Counted from the stretch's first letter, positions 25,979 through 34,769 are shown. The stretch: 64,000 bases of DNA from Streptomyces sp. CBMA29 (GCF_014596445.1 NZ_MECL01000198.1:1-64000); one strand, 5' to 3'. The notes: generated by a model from the sequence alone, not told the origin. Numbers and translations are program-made.

Positions 25979-27211
25979 ATGGCCACCGCCGCGCACCCGC
26001 CCGTTGCCGTCACCGCCCCCGCCGCCCGCGGGACCTGCCCCTTCGCCCCACCGCCCGCGTACGAACAGGCCCGAGGCGAGGAGGGGTTGAGCCGCGTCCG
26101 GCTGTGGGACGGTACGTCGTGCTGGATGGTGACCCGGCACGCGGACATCCGCTCCGTGCTGCGGGACCGGAGCTTCAGCTCGGACGCCAGGCGGCCCGGC
26201 TTCCCGTTCCTCTCGGCGGGCCTGCGGACGCTCGCCACCGACCGGCCGACCTTCATCCGGATGGACGACCCGGACCACGCCCGGCTGCGCCGCATGCTCA
26301 CCGCCGACTTCATGATCCGCAAGGTCGCCGAGATGCGACCGGCCGTACGCCAGGTCACCGACGACCTGCTGGACCGGATGGCCGCCCGCACCGACCGCAC
26401 CGCGGACCTGGTCGCGGACTTCGCGCTGCCGCTGCCCTCCGTGGTCATCTGCCTGCTGCTGGGCGTCCCCTACGCCGACCACGCCTTCTTCCAGCAGTGC
26501 AGCAGCACGATGCTGCGCACCGCCGCCCCGGCGCAGGAGGTCAGCGCGGCGCAGGACGAACTGCGCGACTACCTGGCCGGGTTGGCGCGCGCCAAGCGGG
26601 CCGCGCCGGACGACGGCATCATCAGCCGCCTCGCCGAGCAGGGCATCCTGGACGACGACGAGATCGCGTCCATGGGCCGGCTGCTGCTGGTGGCCGGGCA
26701 CGAGACCACCGCCAACATGACCGCCCTGTCGGTCCTCGCCCTGCTGCGCGAGCCCGCCCAGGCGGAGCGGCTGCACGAGGCGGCCCGGCTCGACGAGGAC
26801 GGCGACGGCTCCGCCCTCGACACCGCCGTCGAGGAACTGCTGCGCTACATGACGGTGGTCCACAACGGGATCGGCCGGGTCGCCGTCGAGGACGTGGAGG
26901 TCAGCGGCACGCGGATACGGGCGGGCGAAGGCGTCCTGTGCATGGTCGGCGCCGCCAACCGTGACGAGGACGCCTTCCCCGACGGCGGCCTGCTCGACCT
27001 CGGCCGCCCCGGCGCCCGCCGCCACCTGGCCTTCGGCTTCGGCGTCCACCAGTGCCTCGGCCAGCCGCTCGCCCGCCTCGAACTGCGCGTCGCGCTGCCC
27101 GCCGTACTCCAGAGGTTCCCCGGCCTGCGCCTGGCCGTCCCCTTCGAAGAGCTGCGCTTCCGCCACGAGATGGCCGTCTACGGGCTCCACGCGCTCCCCC
27201 TCGCCTGGTGA
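25979..27211 (+). CDS. Cytochrome P450 (bacterial soluble type)
   Basis: A 410-aa P450. The I-helix reads LLLVAGHETTANM, the K-helix ExxR is EELLR, and the heme loop FGFGVHQCLGQPLAR has Cys359. Start ATG 25979 follows AGGAG by eight bases. The order P450 then small 3Fe-4S ferredoxin is typical of CYP105-like actinomycete systems. Its place at the junction means it could tailor the biosynthetic product or belong to the catabolic island; it lacks the island's operator, which favours the first. Confidence 0.93.
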   Translation: MATAAHPPVAVTAPAARGTCPFAPPPAYEQARGEEGLSRVRLWDGTSCWMVTRHADIRSVLRDRSFSSDARRPGFPFLSAGLRTLATDRPTFIRMDDPDHARLRRMLTADFMIRKVAEMRPAVRQVTDDLLDRMAARTDRTADLVADFALPLPSVVICLLLGVPYADHAFFQQCSSTMLRTAAPAQEVSAAQDELRDYLAGLARAKRAAPDDGIISRLAEQGILDDDEIASMGRLLLVAGHETTANMTALSVLALLREPAQAERLHEAARLDEDGDGSALDTAVEELLRYMTVVHNGIGRVAVEDVEVSGTRIRAGEGVLCMVGAANRDEDAFPDGGLLDLGRPGARRHLAFGFGVHQCLGQPLARLELRVALPAVLQRFPGLRLAVPFEELRFRHEMAVYGLHALPLAW

Positions 27212-27243
27212 ACCCCGCAGCTCCGCAACGAAAGGAACGCCTC

Positions 27244-27441
27244 ATGCGTGTCCACGTCGACACCGACAAGTGCTGCGGCTCCGGCATGTGCGTCCTGACC
27301 GCGCCCGGCGTCTTCGACCAGCGCGACGAGGACGGCATCGTCCGGCTGCTGGCCGACGAACCGCCCGAGGCGACGTGGGACGACGTCCGCGAGGCCGAGG
27401 TGGGCTGCCCGGCGCAGGCGATCGAGACGGTCGAGCCGTAG
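27244..27441 (+). CDS. [3Fe-4S] ferredoxin partner of P450
   Basis: A 65-aa ferredoxin with Cys10, Cys16 and Cys55 spaced as in P450-linked 3Fe-4S ferredoxins (C-x5-C ... C-P); Cys11 is extra. It carries electrons from a ferredoxin reductase to the P450 encoded 32 nt upstream. AAAGGAA precedes the ATG. A reductase candidate is encoded at 37819. Confidence 0.92.
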   Translation: MRVHVDTDKCCGSGMCVLTAPGVFDQRDEDGIVRLLADEPPEATWDDVREAEVGCPAQAIETVEP

Positions 27442-27452
27442 GCCGGAGCCGG

Positions 27453-27500
27453 AGCCGTACAGCCGTACAGCCGTAGAGCCGTAGAGCCGTACAGCCGCAG
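27453..27500. repeat. Six 8-bp tandem repeats
   Basis: Six contiguous units of AGCCGTAC/AGCCGTAG (the last AGCCGCAG) fill the convergent gap between the ferredoxin and CoA-transferase genes. No hairpin was recognised, so a role in termination is unclear. Confidence 0.85.
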
Positions 27501-27535
27501 TGGTCCGCGGGCGCTCCGCCGGGAGTGTCCGCGGG

Positions 27536-29032
27536 TCACCGGCCGCGCGGCAGCCAGGCCGGGGCGCAGGAGCCGCGGGCGACCAGGACCTCGCGGTAGC
27601 GGCCCGGCGTCCGGCTCATCCGCACCTGGTCGGTGACCCCTTGGTAGTGGCCGAGCGGGGTGGGAGCCGTGAACACCTCGGGGTCGAGGTAGGCGTGCGG
27701 GGTCCCGGCCCGTCCGGCGTGCTCGCGGGCGAAGGCGGGGTCGATCAGGCCGAGGCCCAGTATCCAGGCGGCGGTGCGCACCAGGGAGACGTGCACCCGC
27801 CAGCTTCCGCCCTCGGCCGCCCGCCGCCGCAGCGCCTGGACGACGCCGAGCGTGCCCAGCCAGGCCGCGATGTAGTCGTTCACCACGAGGACCGGCGACA
27901 GGGACGGCACGCCGCCGTCGCCTTCGAGGTCGGCCATTCCCGTCACCGCGCCCGCGCTCTGGTCGAAGCCGACGCGGCCCGCCCACGGCCCGCCGGTGCC
28001 CGGATACGAGATCGTGGCGTGCACGAGTCCCGGACGGGCCCGGACGGCGGAGGCGAGGTCCGCCCCGGTCGACTCCAGATAGCCGGGACGGCGGTTGGCG
28101 AAGAAGACGTCGGCGCCGCGCAGCAACCCGGCCACCCGCGAGCGCCCCTCGGGGACCCGCGGGTCGATCCGGCAGGATCTGACGCCGACGTTGGCGCTGG
28201 CGTACGCGCCGTCGTGCTCGAATTCGTCCGGCCGCCACACATTGAGCACGTCGGCGCCGTGCAGGGCCAAGGCCCGTCCCAGGCCCGCGCCCGCGATGAC
28301 GTGGCCCATGCCGAGGGCGCGTACGCCGTCGAGCGGCTGCGCGCCGCCGTCGGGGAAGGGCTCCGGGTCGCTGTCGCCGACGCGTTCGATCTCGACCAGC
28401 GGCGCGTCGGCCACCGCCGAGGTGAAGTGGTCGCAGGCCAGGAACTCCTCGACCGTCCTGACCATCGGCAGCACGACTCCGGCCCGCTCCCCCGCGGCCT
28501 CCCACTGGGCCGCGGTCCGCTGTCGTACGGCGCGGGCGACCGCCTCCGGCACGTCCGCGCAGTCCAGGAGCCGCTGGGCGGCGACCTTCAGGCCCGGATA
28601 CGGGTTGAGCGGCATCACCCACCGGTCGTCGGCCGTGCGGTGGAAGCTCAGTCCCAGCGCCTGGTTCCGGTTCACCGGTGACTCCACCGGATAGCCGTCG
28701 AGCAGTTCCCACCGCCGGTCGTAGAAGGGGCACAGCCGGTGCGGTGCGACGCGGAGGTCCATCGCGATGTCCTGTCCCGGTCCGCCGCGGTCGCGGTGGA
28801 GCGCGGCGATCGCCACCGACTTCCCCACGAGCGCGATGCCCGCGGCCCCGGCGAGCCGCAGCGGGCTGGGCACCACGGGGTCGGCCCCGGCGAAGTCGAT
28901 ACGTCCGCCGCTGTCCGCGCGGTGCAGGCCGACGCCTTCCAGGACGTCGTCCAGCGCGGCGTCGATGTCGTACGCGGCCGAGGTCGCGGGAGCGGCGAGG
29001 GTGTCGCGGACGCGTGCTTCGAGCGGTCGCAT
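27536..29032 (-). CDS. CaiB/BaiF family III CoA-transferase with partly duplicated or permuted domains
   Basis: 498 aa, longer than the usual 400 or so. The order of family segments is odd. Residues about 55-210 look like the later part of a CaiB protein (GGPGQDIAMDL, then ALGLSFHRTADDRWVMP and the small domain). Only at about 230 does the usual N-terminal start appear (PLDGVRALGMGHVIAG), followed by DVFFANRRPG, ISYPGTGGP and FDQSAGAV with the catalytic-type Asp. So either the first copy of a tandem pair lost its N-terminus or the protein is circularly permuted. Family III enzymes move CoA between carboxylates. Last gene of the minus-strand unit, 10 nt after the MaoC gene. Confidence 0.8.
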   Translation of the reverse strand: MRPLEARVRDTLAAPATSAAYDIDAALDDVLEGVGLHRADSGGRIDFAGADPVVPSPLRLAGAAGIALVGKSVAIAALHRDRGGPGQDIAMDLRVAPHRLCPFYDRRWELLDGYPVESPVNRNQALGLSFHRTADDRWVMPLNPYPGLKVAAQRLLDCADVPEAVARAVRQRTAAQWEAAGERAGVVLPMVRTVEEFLACDHFTSAVADAPLVEIERVGDSDPEPFPDGGAQPLDGVRALGMGHVIAGAGLGRALALHGADVLNVWRPDEFEHDGAYASANVGVRSCRIDPRVPEGRSRVAGLLRGADVFFANRRPGYLESTGADLASAVRARPGLVHATISYPGTGGPWAGRVGFDQSAGAVTGMADLEGDGGVPSLSPVLVVNDYIAAWLGTLGVVQALRRRAAEGGSWRVHVSLVRTAAWILGLGLIDPAFAREHAGRAGTPHAYLDPEVFTAPTPLGHYQGVTDQVRMSRTPGRYREVLVARGSCAPAWLPRGR

Positions 29033-29042
29033 GCTGCCCGGC

Positions 29043-29495
29043 TCAGGCGAAGTAGCGGGCGAGTGAGGTGACGACCGCGGCCGGGCGCCGTGACCCTTCG
29101 ATCTCGATGGTGCTCTCCAGCCTCACCTGAACAGCCGCGTCCAGGCGTGCGGCCCCCGCGAGCCGGGCCGTGGCGCGGATCCGGGAACCTTCGAGCACGG
29201 GGGTGACGAACCGGACGCGGTCCAGTCCGTAGTTGACCGCGAAGGACACGTTGTCGACGCGGTAGAGCCGGGTGGTGAGTTCGGCGAGCAACGACAAGGT
29301 GAGATAGCCGTGGGCAACCGTCCGCCCGAAGGGGCCGGAGGCGGCGCGGTCCGGGTCGACGTGGATCCACTGGTGGTCACCGGTCACGTCGGCGAAGGCG
29401 TCGATGCGCGGCTGGTCGACCGCGATCCAGTCGCTGGCCCCCAGATCCTCGCCTTGCGAGTCGGCCAGATCCGTCAGGCCGTCGAAGATCCGCAC
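29043..29495 (-). CDS. MaoC-like (R)-specific enoyl-CoA hydratase
   Basis: A 150-aa single hotdog domain. The hydratase 2 motif reads VTGDHQWIHVDPDRAA with Asp40 and His45 as the catalytic pair. The reaction is hydration of a trans-2-enoyl-CoA or its reverse. The GTG start at 29495 gives the expected MRIFDGL-like N-terminus; a longer frame would add a basic tail. It overlaps the NTF2-like gene by 22 nt. With the DUF35 and thiolase-fold genes upstream it recalls the MaoC/DUF35/Ltp2 set of steroid side-chain degradation. Confidence 0.88.
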   Translation of the reverse strand: MRIFDGLTDLADSQGEDLGASDWIAVDQPRIDAFADVTGDHQWIHVDPDRAASGPFGRTVAHGYLTLSLLAELTTRLYRVDNVSFAVNYGLDRVRFVTPVLEGSRIRATARLAGAARLDAAVQVRLESTIEIEGSRRPAAVVTSLARYFA

Positions 29496-29998
29496 GTGCC
29501 TCGTCCCTTCTGGTTGTCGTCCCGGCCGTTCCCCCGGCGCCGGTGCCGGGAGTCGTCGCCGGGCTGCCGCCGCGTGATCGTCCGGGAGTCGAACCGCCAC
29601 TGGCCGTCCACGCGGCGGAACCGGTCGGCGTAGGTGTTGCGGGTGACGAGCAGCGCCCGCTCACCGGGGAATCGCTGGGTGACCTCGATGCCGCAGGTCC
29701 CGTACGCCTCGTCCCGCGATCCGCCGGGGGTGAGGCTGATGTCGTGCACGCGGTGCCGGGTGTACGTGGCGCCGTCGTAGGTGAGGACGTTCTCCCGCAT
29801 CCAGTCCTCGATGTCGGCGCCGGGCATTCCCCGCCAGGTGCCGTCGCGGAAAAGGCGGGCGAAGCGCGCGAAGTCACCGGTGTCCACGGTGTCGCAGTAC
29901 GCGGTGAGCAGGGCGGTGATCCGCCGGATGTCCTGGGCGCCGAGCGCCGGGCCCCGGGGTGCCGGGCCCGGCGCGTCGACCGGGTCGTGCGGGGTCAC
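29474..29998 (-). CDS. SnoaL/NTF2-like domain protein
   Basis: A 174-aa cone-shaped alpha+beta fold of the SnoaL_4/NTF2 type: an N-terminal helix with ITALLTAYCDTVDTGDFARFARLF, then a curved sheet ending VDGQWRFDSRTI. Such proteins are isomerases, cyclases, hydratases or small subunits of ring dioxygenases; nothing selects among these here. The last 25 residues are basic and overlap the start of the MaoC gene. It has a GTG start overlapping the stop of the binding-protein gene by four bases. Confidence 0.8.
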   Translation of the reverse strand: MTPHDPVDAPGPAPRGPALGAQDIRRITALLTAYCDTVDTGDFARFARLFRDGTWRGMPGADIEDWMRENVLTYDGATYTRHRVHDISLTPGGSRDEAYGTCGIEVTQRFPGERALLVTRNTYADRFRRVDGQWRFDSRTITRRQPGDDSRHRRRGNGRDDNQKGRGTCGSSTA

Positions 29999-31197
29999 GA
30001 GGGCTGCTTCGCCAGTTCCTTGGGCTTGCCGCCGACGAACTGGAAGGCCACGAGCGACTTGCTGAAGCCGTCGCGTCCGTCACCGAAGTTGATCAGCGAG
30101 CCGTCCTTGCCCGCGGCGCCCGCGAAGGGCGTGATCGCGTCGATCGCCTTGGCGAGCTTGTCCCCGTCGGTGTCGCCGTTCGTGGCGTCGAGCCCCTTCT
30201 TCAGGACGGTGAAGGCGTCCCAGGTGGCGCCCGCCTGCTCCGCGAGGCCCAGGGCGAGCGCGTCCGCGCTGCCGCCGTACTCGGTGGCGTACGCCTTGAC
30301 GAAGTCCTGGTACTCCGGCTTGGACGGCTGCTGGTTGGCCAGCGTGTAGATCGCCGGGAGCTTGGTGTACGCGTCGCCGCCGATCTTCAGGGCGTCCGGC
30401 GCGATGAGCGAGCCGAAGCCGACGACGGGCACGTTGACACCGGCCTCCGCCATCGTCTTGAGCATCAGTCCGGCGTCGGCCGCCGCGGAGCCGATGTGGA
30501 CGACGGCGTCCGGGTGCTCGCCCTTCAGCTTGGTCACGGCCGAGGTCAGGTCGGTCGCGCCCAGCGTGTAGTGCACGGTGTCGCCCGGGTCCATGCCCGC
30601 CTGCTTCGCCTGGTCCACGATCGGCTTCCACAGCGTCGATCCGGTCGGGCCGTCGTCCGCGGTCACCACGGGGTGCTTGTAACCGAGCGACTTGAGCAGG
30701 TCGATCATCTGGACCGGGTAGTCGCTCTGGTCGACGGTGGTGCGGAAGGTGTACTTCGCGCCGTCCATCAGGGCGGGCGAGATCGTCGAGGAGTTGATGA
30801 AGACGATCTTGCGCGGCTCGACGATCTTGCGGATCGCCAGTCCTTCGATGCTGGTGTAGCCGCCCATCATGACCCCGGCCTTGTCGACCGTGATGGCCCG
30901 CTGGGCGACCTTGGCCGACTCGTCGGCGGTGAGCTTGTCGTCGTAGACCTTGAGGGAGAGCTTCCGGCCGCCGGCGCCGCCGTCGGCGTTGATCGTCTTC
31001 ACGGCCAGCTTGGCCGTGTTGACCATCTGCTCGGCCACTGCCGCGTTGCCGCTGGTGAGCGGGGCGGCGAAGCCGACGACCAGGGTCTTGCCGCCGCCAC
31101 CGCTGGAGGTGCTGCCCCCGCCGTTGGAGCCGCAGGCGGCAAGCGACATCGTGGCGGCGAGCGCCAGGACGCCGGCGCCGAAGAGGGATCTGTGCAC
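29995..31197 (-). CDS. Branched-chain-amino-acid-type ABC substrate-binding lipoprotein
   Basis: 400 aa. A short signal peptide ends in lipobox LAAC with Cys22, followed by a Gly/Ser linker and a periplasmic-binding fold type I (LivJ/LivK class). The GTG start at 31197 is set by AAGGAG six bases before it and gives a normal signal peptide. It would deliver a small carboxylate or amide to the permease/ATPase set at 49342-52828. In catabolic islands this class often binds aromatic or isoprenoid acids rather than amino acids. A match to the island operator lies 11 nt upstream. Confidence 0.92.
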   Translation of the reverse strand: MHRSLFGAGVLALAATMSLAACGSNGGGSTSSGGGGKTLVVGFAAPLTSGNAAVAEQMVNTAKLAVKTINADGGAGGRKLSLKVYDDKLTADESAKVAQRAITVDKAGVMMGGYTSIEGLAIRKIVEPRKIVFINSSTISPALMDGAKYTFRTTVDQSDYPVQMIDLLKSLGYKHPVVTADDGPTGSTLWKPIVDQAKQAGMDPGDTVHYTLGATDLTSAVTKLKGEHPDAVVHIGSAAADAGLMLKTMAEAGVNVPVVGFGSLIAPDALKIGGDAYTKLPAIYTLANQQPSKPEYQDFVKAYATEYGGSADALALGLAEQAGATWDAFTVLKKGLDATNGDTDGDKLAKAIDAITPFAGAAGKDGSLINFGDGRDGFSKSLVAFQFVGGKPKELAKQPS

Positions 31198-31207
31198 AAC
31201 AGGCTCC

Positions 31208-31221
31208 TTAACGAGGTGAAA
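31208..31221 (+). promoter_or_regulatory. Island operator-like site
   Basis: TTAACGAGGTGAAA matches 11 of 14 bases of the recurring TTAGCCATGTGAAA motif, just upstream of the substrate-binding lipoprotein gene (start 31197, minus strand). Confidence 0.5.
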
Positions 31222-31332
31222 TGATGGATCGCCGGCGACGGCGCGTACGCGCGTCACGGGGAGGGTGGGCGGGCTCAGCCGCGAGCGGGCTCAGCCGGAT
31301 GTGCTCTCGGTCGGGGGCGGACTCGGCCGCGT

Positions 31333-31380
31333 GGCTCAGTCGCGTGGCGCGGCTCGGTCGCGTGGCGCGGGCTCAGTCGG
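31333..31380. repeat. 18-bp tandem repeat
   Basis: GGCTCAGTCGCGTGGCGC at 31333-31350 is repeated with one change at 31351-31368, and a partial third copy runs into the 3' end of the DUF35 gene. Further GGGCTCAGCCG copies lie at 31266-31300. Function unknown. Confidence 0.75.
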
Positions 31381-31852
31381 AGGTGGCCTCGGGCCGCCAC
31401 TGGGGCAGGCCGATCCCGTCGGCGATCCGCACCTGATACGCCTGGACGCGCTGGCCGATGCGGACCTCGTCCACGGGGCAGTCGGTGATGTTGCCCATCA
31501 TGCGCGGCCCCTCGTCGAGGTCGACCAGCGCGATCACGTACGGCGCGTCCTCGTCGAATCCGGGCATGCCCGCCTGCCGGACGACGGTGTAGGTGTAGAC
31601 GGTGCCCCGCCCGCTCGCCGCCTCCCACTCGGGCGTCGCCGCACAGCCGCGGCAGATCAGCCGCGGGTAGTGCTGCGTGGCGTGGCAGGACGGGCAGCGC
31701 TGGATCAGCAGCGTGCCCTCCTGCGCGGCGCGGAAGTAGGTGGCGCTGACGGGGTCGAGTTCGGGGACCGGCTTCGCCCAGGTGGCGGCCACGTCGATGA
31801 CGTCGAGGGTCCCCTGTCGGCCGCGGATGTTCTCGGTTGCCATCTGCCTCAT
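31373..31852 (-). CDS. DUF35 OB-fold/zinc-ribbon acyl-CoA-binding protein
   Basis: A 159-aa protein. A rubredoxin-like zinc ribbon uses Cys53, Cys56, Cys67 and Cys70, followed by an OB-fold (GTVYTYTVVRQAG). DUF35 proteins pair with thiolase-fold enzymes; in steroid catabolism the ChsH2 DUF35 domain activates the aldolase Ltp2. Here the gene overlaps the thiolase-fold gene by ATGA (31849-31852), so a complex is very likely. A second in-frame ATG at 31843 is also possible. Confidence 0.9.
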   Translation of the reverse strand: MRQMATENIRGRQGTLDVIDVAATWAKPVPELDPVSATYFRAAQEGTLLIQRCPSCHATQHYPRLICRGCAATPEWEAASGRGTVYTYTVVRQAGMPGFDEDAPYVIALVDLDEGPRMMGNITDCPVDEVRIGQRVQAYQVRIADGIGLPQWRPEATSD

Positions 31853-33018
31853 CTGCCTTTCCCGAGAATGGTGACGCCGATCGTGGAGAACCAGCCGCCG
31901 GAGCCGGCCGCGAGCGCCACCTCGCAGTCCGGCACCTGCACCTCACCGGCCTGGCCGCGCAGTTGCCTGACCGCCTCGATCAGCAGGAAGATCCCGCGCA
32001 GCCCCGGATGGCAGGCGGACAGGCCGCCGCCGTCGGTGTTGACGGGCAGCTTCCCGCCGAGCCGGAGGTTGCCCTCCTCGGCGAAGGGGCCGCCCTCGCC
32101 CGGCTTGCAGAAGCCCAGGCTCTCCAGCAGCAGGATGACCGTGATGGTGAAGCTGTCGTAGAGCATGGCCATGTCCACGTCGGCCGGGGTCAGTCCGGCG
32201 CGCGCGAAGGCGTCGGGGCCGGAGCGCGCCCCCGCCGTGGTGGTCACGTCCGGCGCCTGCGAGATGTTCCAGTGGTTCTGCCGGGCGGCCGTGCCCAGGA
32301 TCGAGACGTACGGCTGCCTGAGGTCGCGGGCGCGCTCCTCGGTGGTGACGATGACGGCGCCGCCGCCGTCGGTGATCGCGCAGCAGTCGAACAGGTGCAG
32401 CGGGTCGGCGATCATCCGGGAGTCGAGGACGTCGTCCACGGTCAGCGGCTTGCGGTAGATGGCCTGCGGATTGTGGGCCGCGTGTTCGCGGACCGCGACG
32501 GCGACGCTGGCGAGCTGTTCCGGCGTGGTGCCGTACTCGTACATGTGGCGCTGCGCGGCCATCGCGTACGCGGCGACCGTCGTCTTGCCGTACGGCTCCT
32601 CGTACGCCGCGCCGCCGACGGGCCTGCGGCCGTACGCCGTGCCGAGGCTCCGTCCCATCCGGGTCAGCAGGTCGCTGCCGTAGGTGAGGAGGATCGTGTC
32701 CGCCATGCCGGACCGGATCGCGGCCTCGGCGTGCTGGATCTGGAACTCGTAGGCGGAGCCGCCGGTGTACGTGCCCTCGATCCAGCGCGGGTCGAGGCCC
32801 AGGTACTCCGCGGTCTCGGGGAGGTCGACGCCGGGGACGCCCGGGATCCACGCCTCGGCGCAGCCGAAGCCGTCGATGTCGTCCTTGCGGAGGCCGGAGT
32901 CGGCCAGCGCGCGTTGCATCGCCTGGGCCTGGTGGCCGAGCGCGTCGAGATGGGGCGCCTTGGGACCGTCGGACAGTCCGACGGCGGCGATGACCGGGGT
33001 GCGGTCGGGGCGGGTCAC
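31849..33018 (-). CDS. Thiolase-fold lipid-transfer protein/aldolase (nucleophilic Cys absent)
   Basis: A 389-aa SCP-x/Ltp-type thiolase homologue. Where thiolases have the acylated Cys, this protein reads TGGSAYEFQ with Ser88, so classical thiolysis is unlikely. LYDSFTITVI and GLSACHPG are kept, as in the Ltp2 group, which cleaves beta-hydroxyacyl-CoA side chains by retro-aldol chemistry using tyrosines. The overlapping DUF35 gene supports this reading. GTG start, 3 nt after the acyl-CoA synthetase stop codon. Confidence 0.85.
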   Translation of the reverse strand: MTRPDRTPVIAAVGLSDGPKAPHLDALGHQAQAMQRALADSGLRKDDIDGFGCAEAWIPGVPGVDLPETAEYLGLDPRWIEGTYTGGSAYEFQIQHAEAAIRSGMADTILLTYGSDLLTRMGRSLGTAYGRRPVGGAAYEEPYGKTTVAAYAMAAQRHMYEYGTTPEQLASVAVAVREHAAHNPQAIYRKPLTVDDVLDSRMIADPLHLFDCCAITDGGGAVIVTTEERARDLRQPYVSILGTAARQNHWNISQAPDVTTTAGARSGPDAFARAGLTPADVDMAMLYDSFTITVILLLESLGFCKPGEGGPFAEEGNLRLGGKLPVNTDGGGLSACHPGLRGIFLLIEAVRQLRGQAGEVQVPDCEVALAAGSGGWFSTIGVTILGKGR

Positions 33019-33021
33019 GGC

Positions 33022-34656
33022 TCAGCTCCTCCTGTTCGTCGTGGAGTTCGTGGTGCGCAGTTCGTGTTTCTGGATCTTGCCCGAGGCGGTTCTGGGCAGC
33101 TCGGGGAGCACCTGCCACGAGGTGGGGATCTTCTGCTTGGCGAGCTTGGCCCGGTCCAGGTACGCCGTCATCTCGCCGTCGCCCGGCCACTCCTGGCCCG
33201 CGGCCAGGGTGACGAAGGCGCCGACGACCTCGCCGAGCCGCGGGTCGGGCAGTCCGACCACGGCCGCCATGTCGACGGCCGGGTGCCGCTGGATGAGTTC
33301 CTCGATGTCGCGGGCGGAGAACTTCTCGCCCGCGCGGTTGATGATGTCCTTGGTACGGCCGGTGATGCGGACCAGCCCGCGCGCGTCGACCCGGCCGAGG
33401 TCGCCGGTGTAGAACCAGCCCTCCTCGTCGAGCTGTTCGCGGGTGAGGGCCGGGTCGGTGTAGCCGATGAGCGCCTGCGGACCCCTGATCCGCAGTTCGC
33501 CCTCCGCGCCGGGCGGGACCGGCCGGCCCTCGGAGTCGACGGCCTGGATCTCGCTGCCGGGGACGACCGCGCCGTCGTACTCGGCCCGGATGTCGAGCGG
33601 CTCGGTGGGGGCGACCCAGGAGACTCCCCCGCCGGTCTCCGTCATGCCGTAGCCGCGCAGCGCGGTGATCCCGACCTCGCCCGCCTCCCTGATCAGGTCG
33701 GGTACGGTCGCGGCGCCGCCGGACATGAACACCGAGATCGGGTGGCCGGTGCCGATGCCGCCGCGATGGGCCGCGACCAGGTCGTGGAGGAACACCGAGG
33801 CGGCGGTGGTGAAGGTGCACCGTTCGCGTTCGATGATCCGGGCCGCCTCCGCGCCGTTCCAGACCGGCATCACGACGATCTTGGCGCCCATGGACGCGGG
33901 CCAGACGACCCCGGCGTTGAAACCGGCCAGGTGGGACAGGGGCGAGGCGCAGAAGAAGACGTCCTTGGCGCTCAGCGACATGGTGTGCCGGATGCTGCGC
34001 GCGTTGGACACGAACCCCTGGCCCGTCAGCTCGACGCCCTTGGGCGCCGAGGTCGTCCCCGAGGTGTAGAGCATCAGGCAGCAGCGGTCGGGTTCGAGCG
34101 GGTCGGGGAGCGAGACGGCGGGCCGCCGGTCGTCCCGGCCGGGGAAGGCGCGCCAGCCGGGCCGCGGCTCCTCCAGGTCCACGCAGAAGCGGGCGACCGG
34201 TCCCCAGGTGGCGCCCTCCAGGATGCCGTCCAGCTCCTCGGCGGGGCGCCTGCCGCGGTTCTCGGCGATCGAGATCACCGCGCGCGGCTTGCAGTCGTTG
34301 ACGATGTGCGCCATCTCGTGCTCGCGGTAGATCGGCACCACCGGGACGTTGACCGCGCCGATCCGGAAGGCGGCGACCTGGCCCAGCAGCGCCTCCGCCA
34401 GATTCGGCAGTTGGATCATGACGCGGTCTCCGCGTACGACCCCCGCCTCGACCAGATGGGCGGCGAGCACATCGGCCCACGCGGCGAATTCGCCGTACGT
34501 CAGCCGAAGGTCGCCGATCACCAGGAATTCGCGGTCCGGCGTGCGCTCCGCGACGTCGAACACCCACCATCCGAGACGCTCGGAGGTCCAGTATCCGTGC
34601 TCGCGGTAGTACGCCTCGCGGTCGGTCTTCGTCGTCGGCGCGGGAGCAGCGGCCAT
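33022..34656 (-). CDS. AMP-forming acyl-CoA synthetase
   Basis: A 544-aa ANL ligase with YTSGTTSAPKG near 200, GYGMTETGGG near 325, WFYTGDLG near 410, the hinge GRTKDIINRAGEK, and PRTASGKIQKHEL with the catalytic Lys near 531. It activates a carboxylic acid to its CoA thioester, the entry step of the pathway. It resembles cyclohexanecarboxylate-, benzoate- or fatty-acid-type synthetases; substrate unassigned. First gene of a minus-strand unit that runs to 27536, preceded by GAGGAAAG and two operator-like sites. Confidence 0.92.
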   Translation of the reverse strand: MAAAPAPTTKTDREAYYREHGYWTSERLGWWVFDVAERTPDREFLVIGDLRLTYGEFAAWADVLAAHLVEAGVVRGDRVMIQLPNLAEALLGQVAAFRIGAVNVPVVPIYREHEMAHIVNDCKPRAVISIAENRGRRPAEELDGILEGATWGPVARFCVDLEEPRPGWRAFPGRDDRRPAVSLPDPLEPDRCCLMLYTSGTTSAPKGVELTGQGFVSNARSIRHTMSLSAKDVFFCASPLSHLAGFNAGVVWPASMGAKIVVMPVWNGAEAARIIERERCTFTTAASVFLHDLVAAHRGGIGTGHPISVFMSGGAATVPDLIREAGEVGITALRGYGMTETGGGVSWVAPTEPLDIRAEYDGAVVPGSEIQAVDSEGRPVPPGAEGELRIRGPQALIGYTDPALTREQLDEEGWFYTGDLGRVDARGLVRITGRTKDIINRAGEKFSARDIEELIQRHPAVDMAAVVGLPDPRLGEVVGAFVTLAAGQEWPGDGEMTAYLDRAKLAKQKIPTSWQVLPELPRTASGKIQKHELRTTNSTTNRRS

Positions 34657-34717
34657 GCTCTTTCCTCTCGTCGCGAACTGTGCGGACGGCGAAGCGGAGG
34701 CCGTTCACGGGAAGTGG

Positions 34718-34731
34718 TTAGCCATGTGTAA
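34718..34731 (+). promoter_or_regulatory. Island operator site (acyl-CoA synthetase / SDR divergent region)
   Basis: TTAGCCATGTGTAA matches 13 of 14 bases of the recurring motif. It lies 61 nt upstream of the acyl-CoA synthetase start in the divergent gap. Confidence 0.65.
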
Positions 34732-34769
34732 CATCGTCTTAAACCGAGCGCAATGGATCGCGTCAATCT

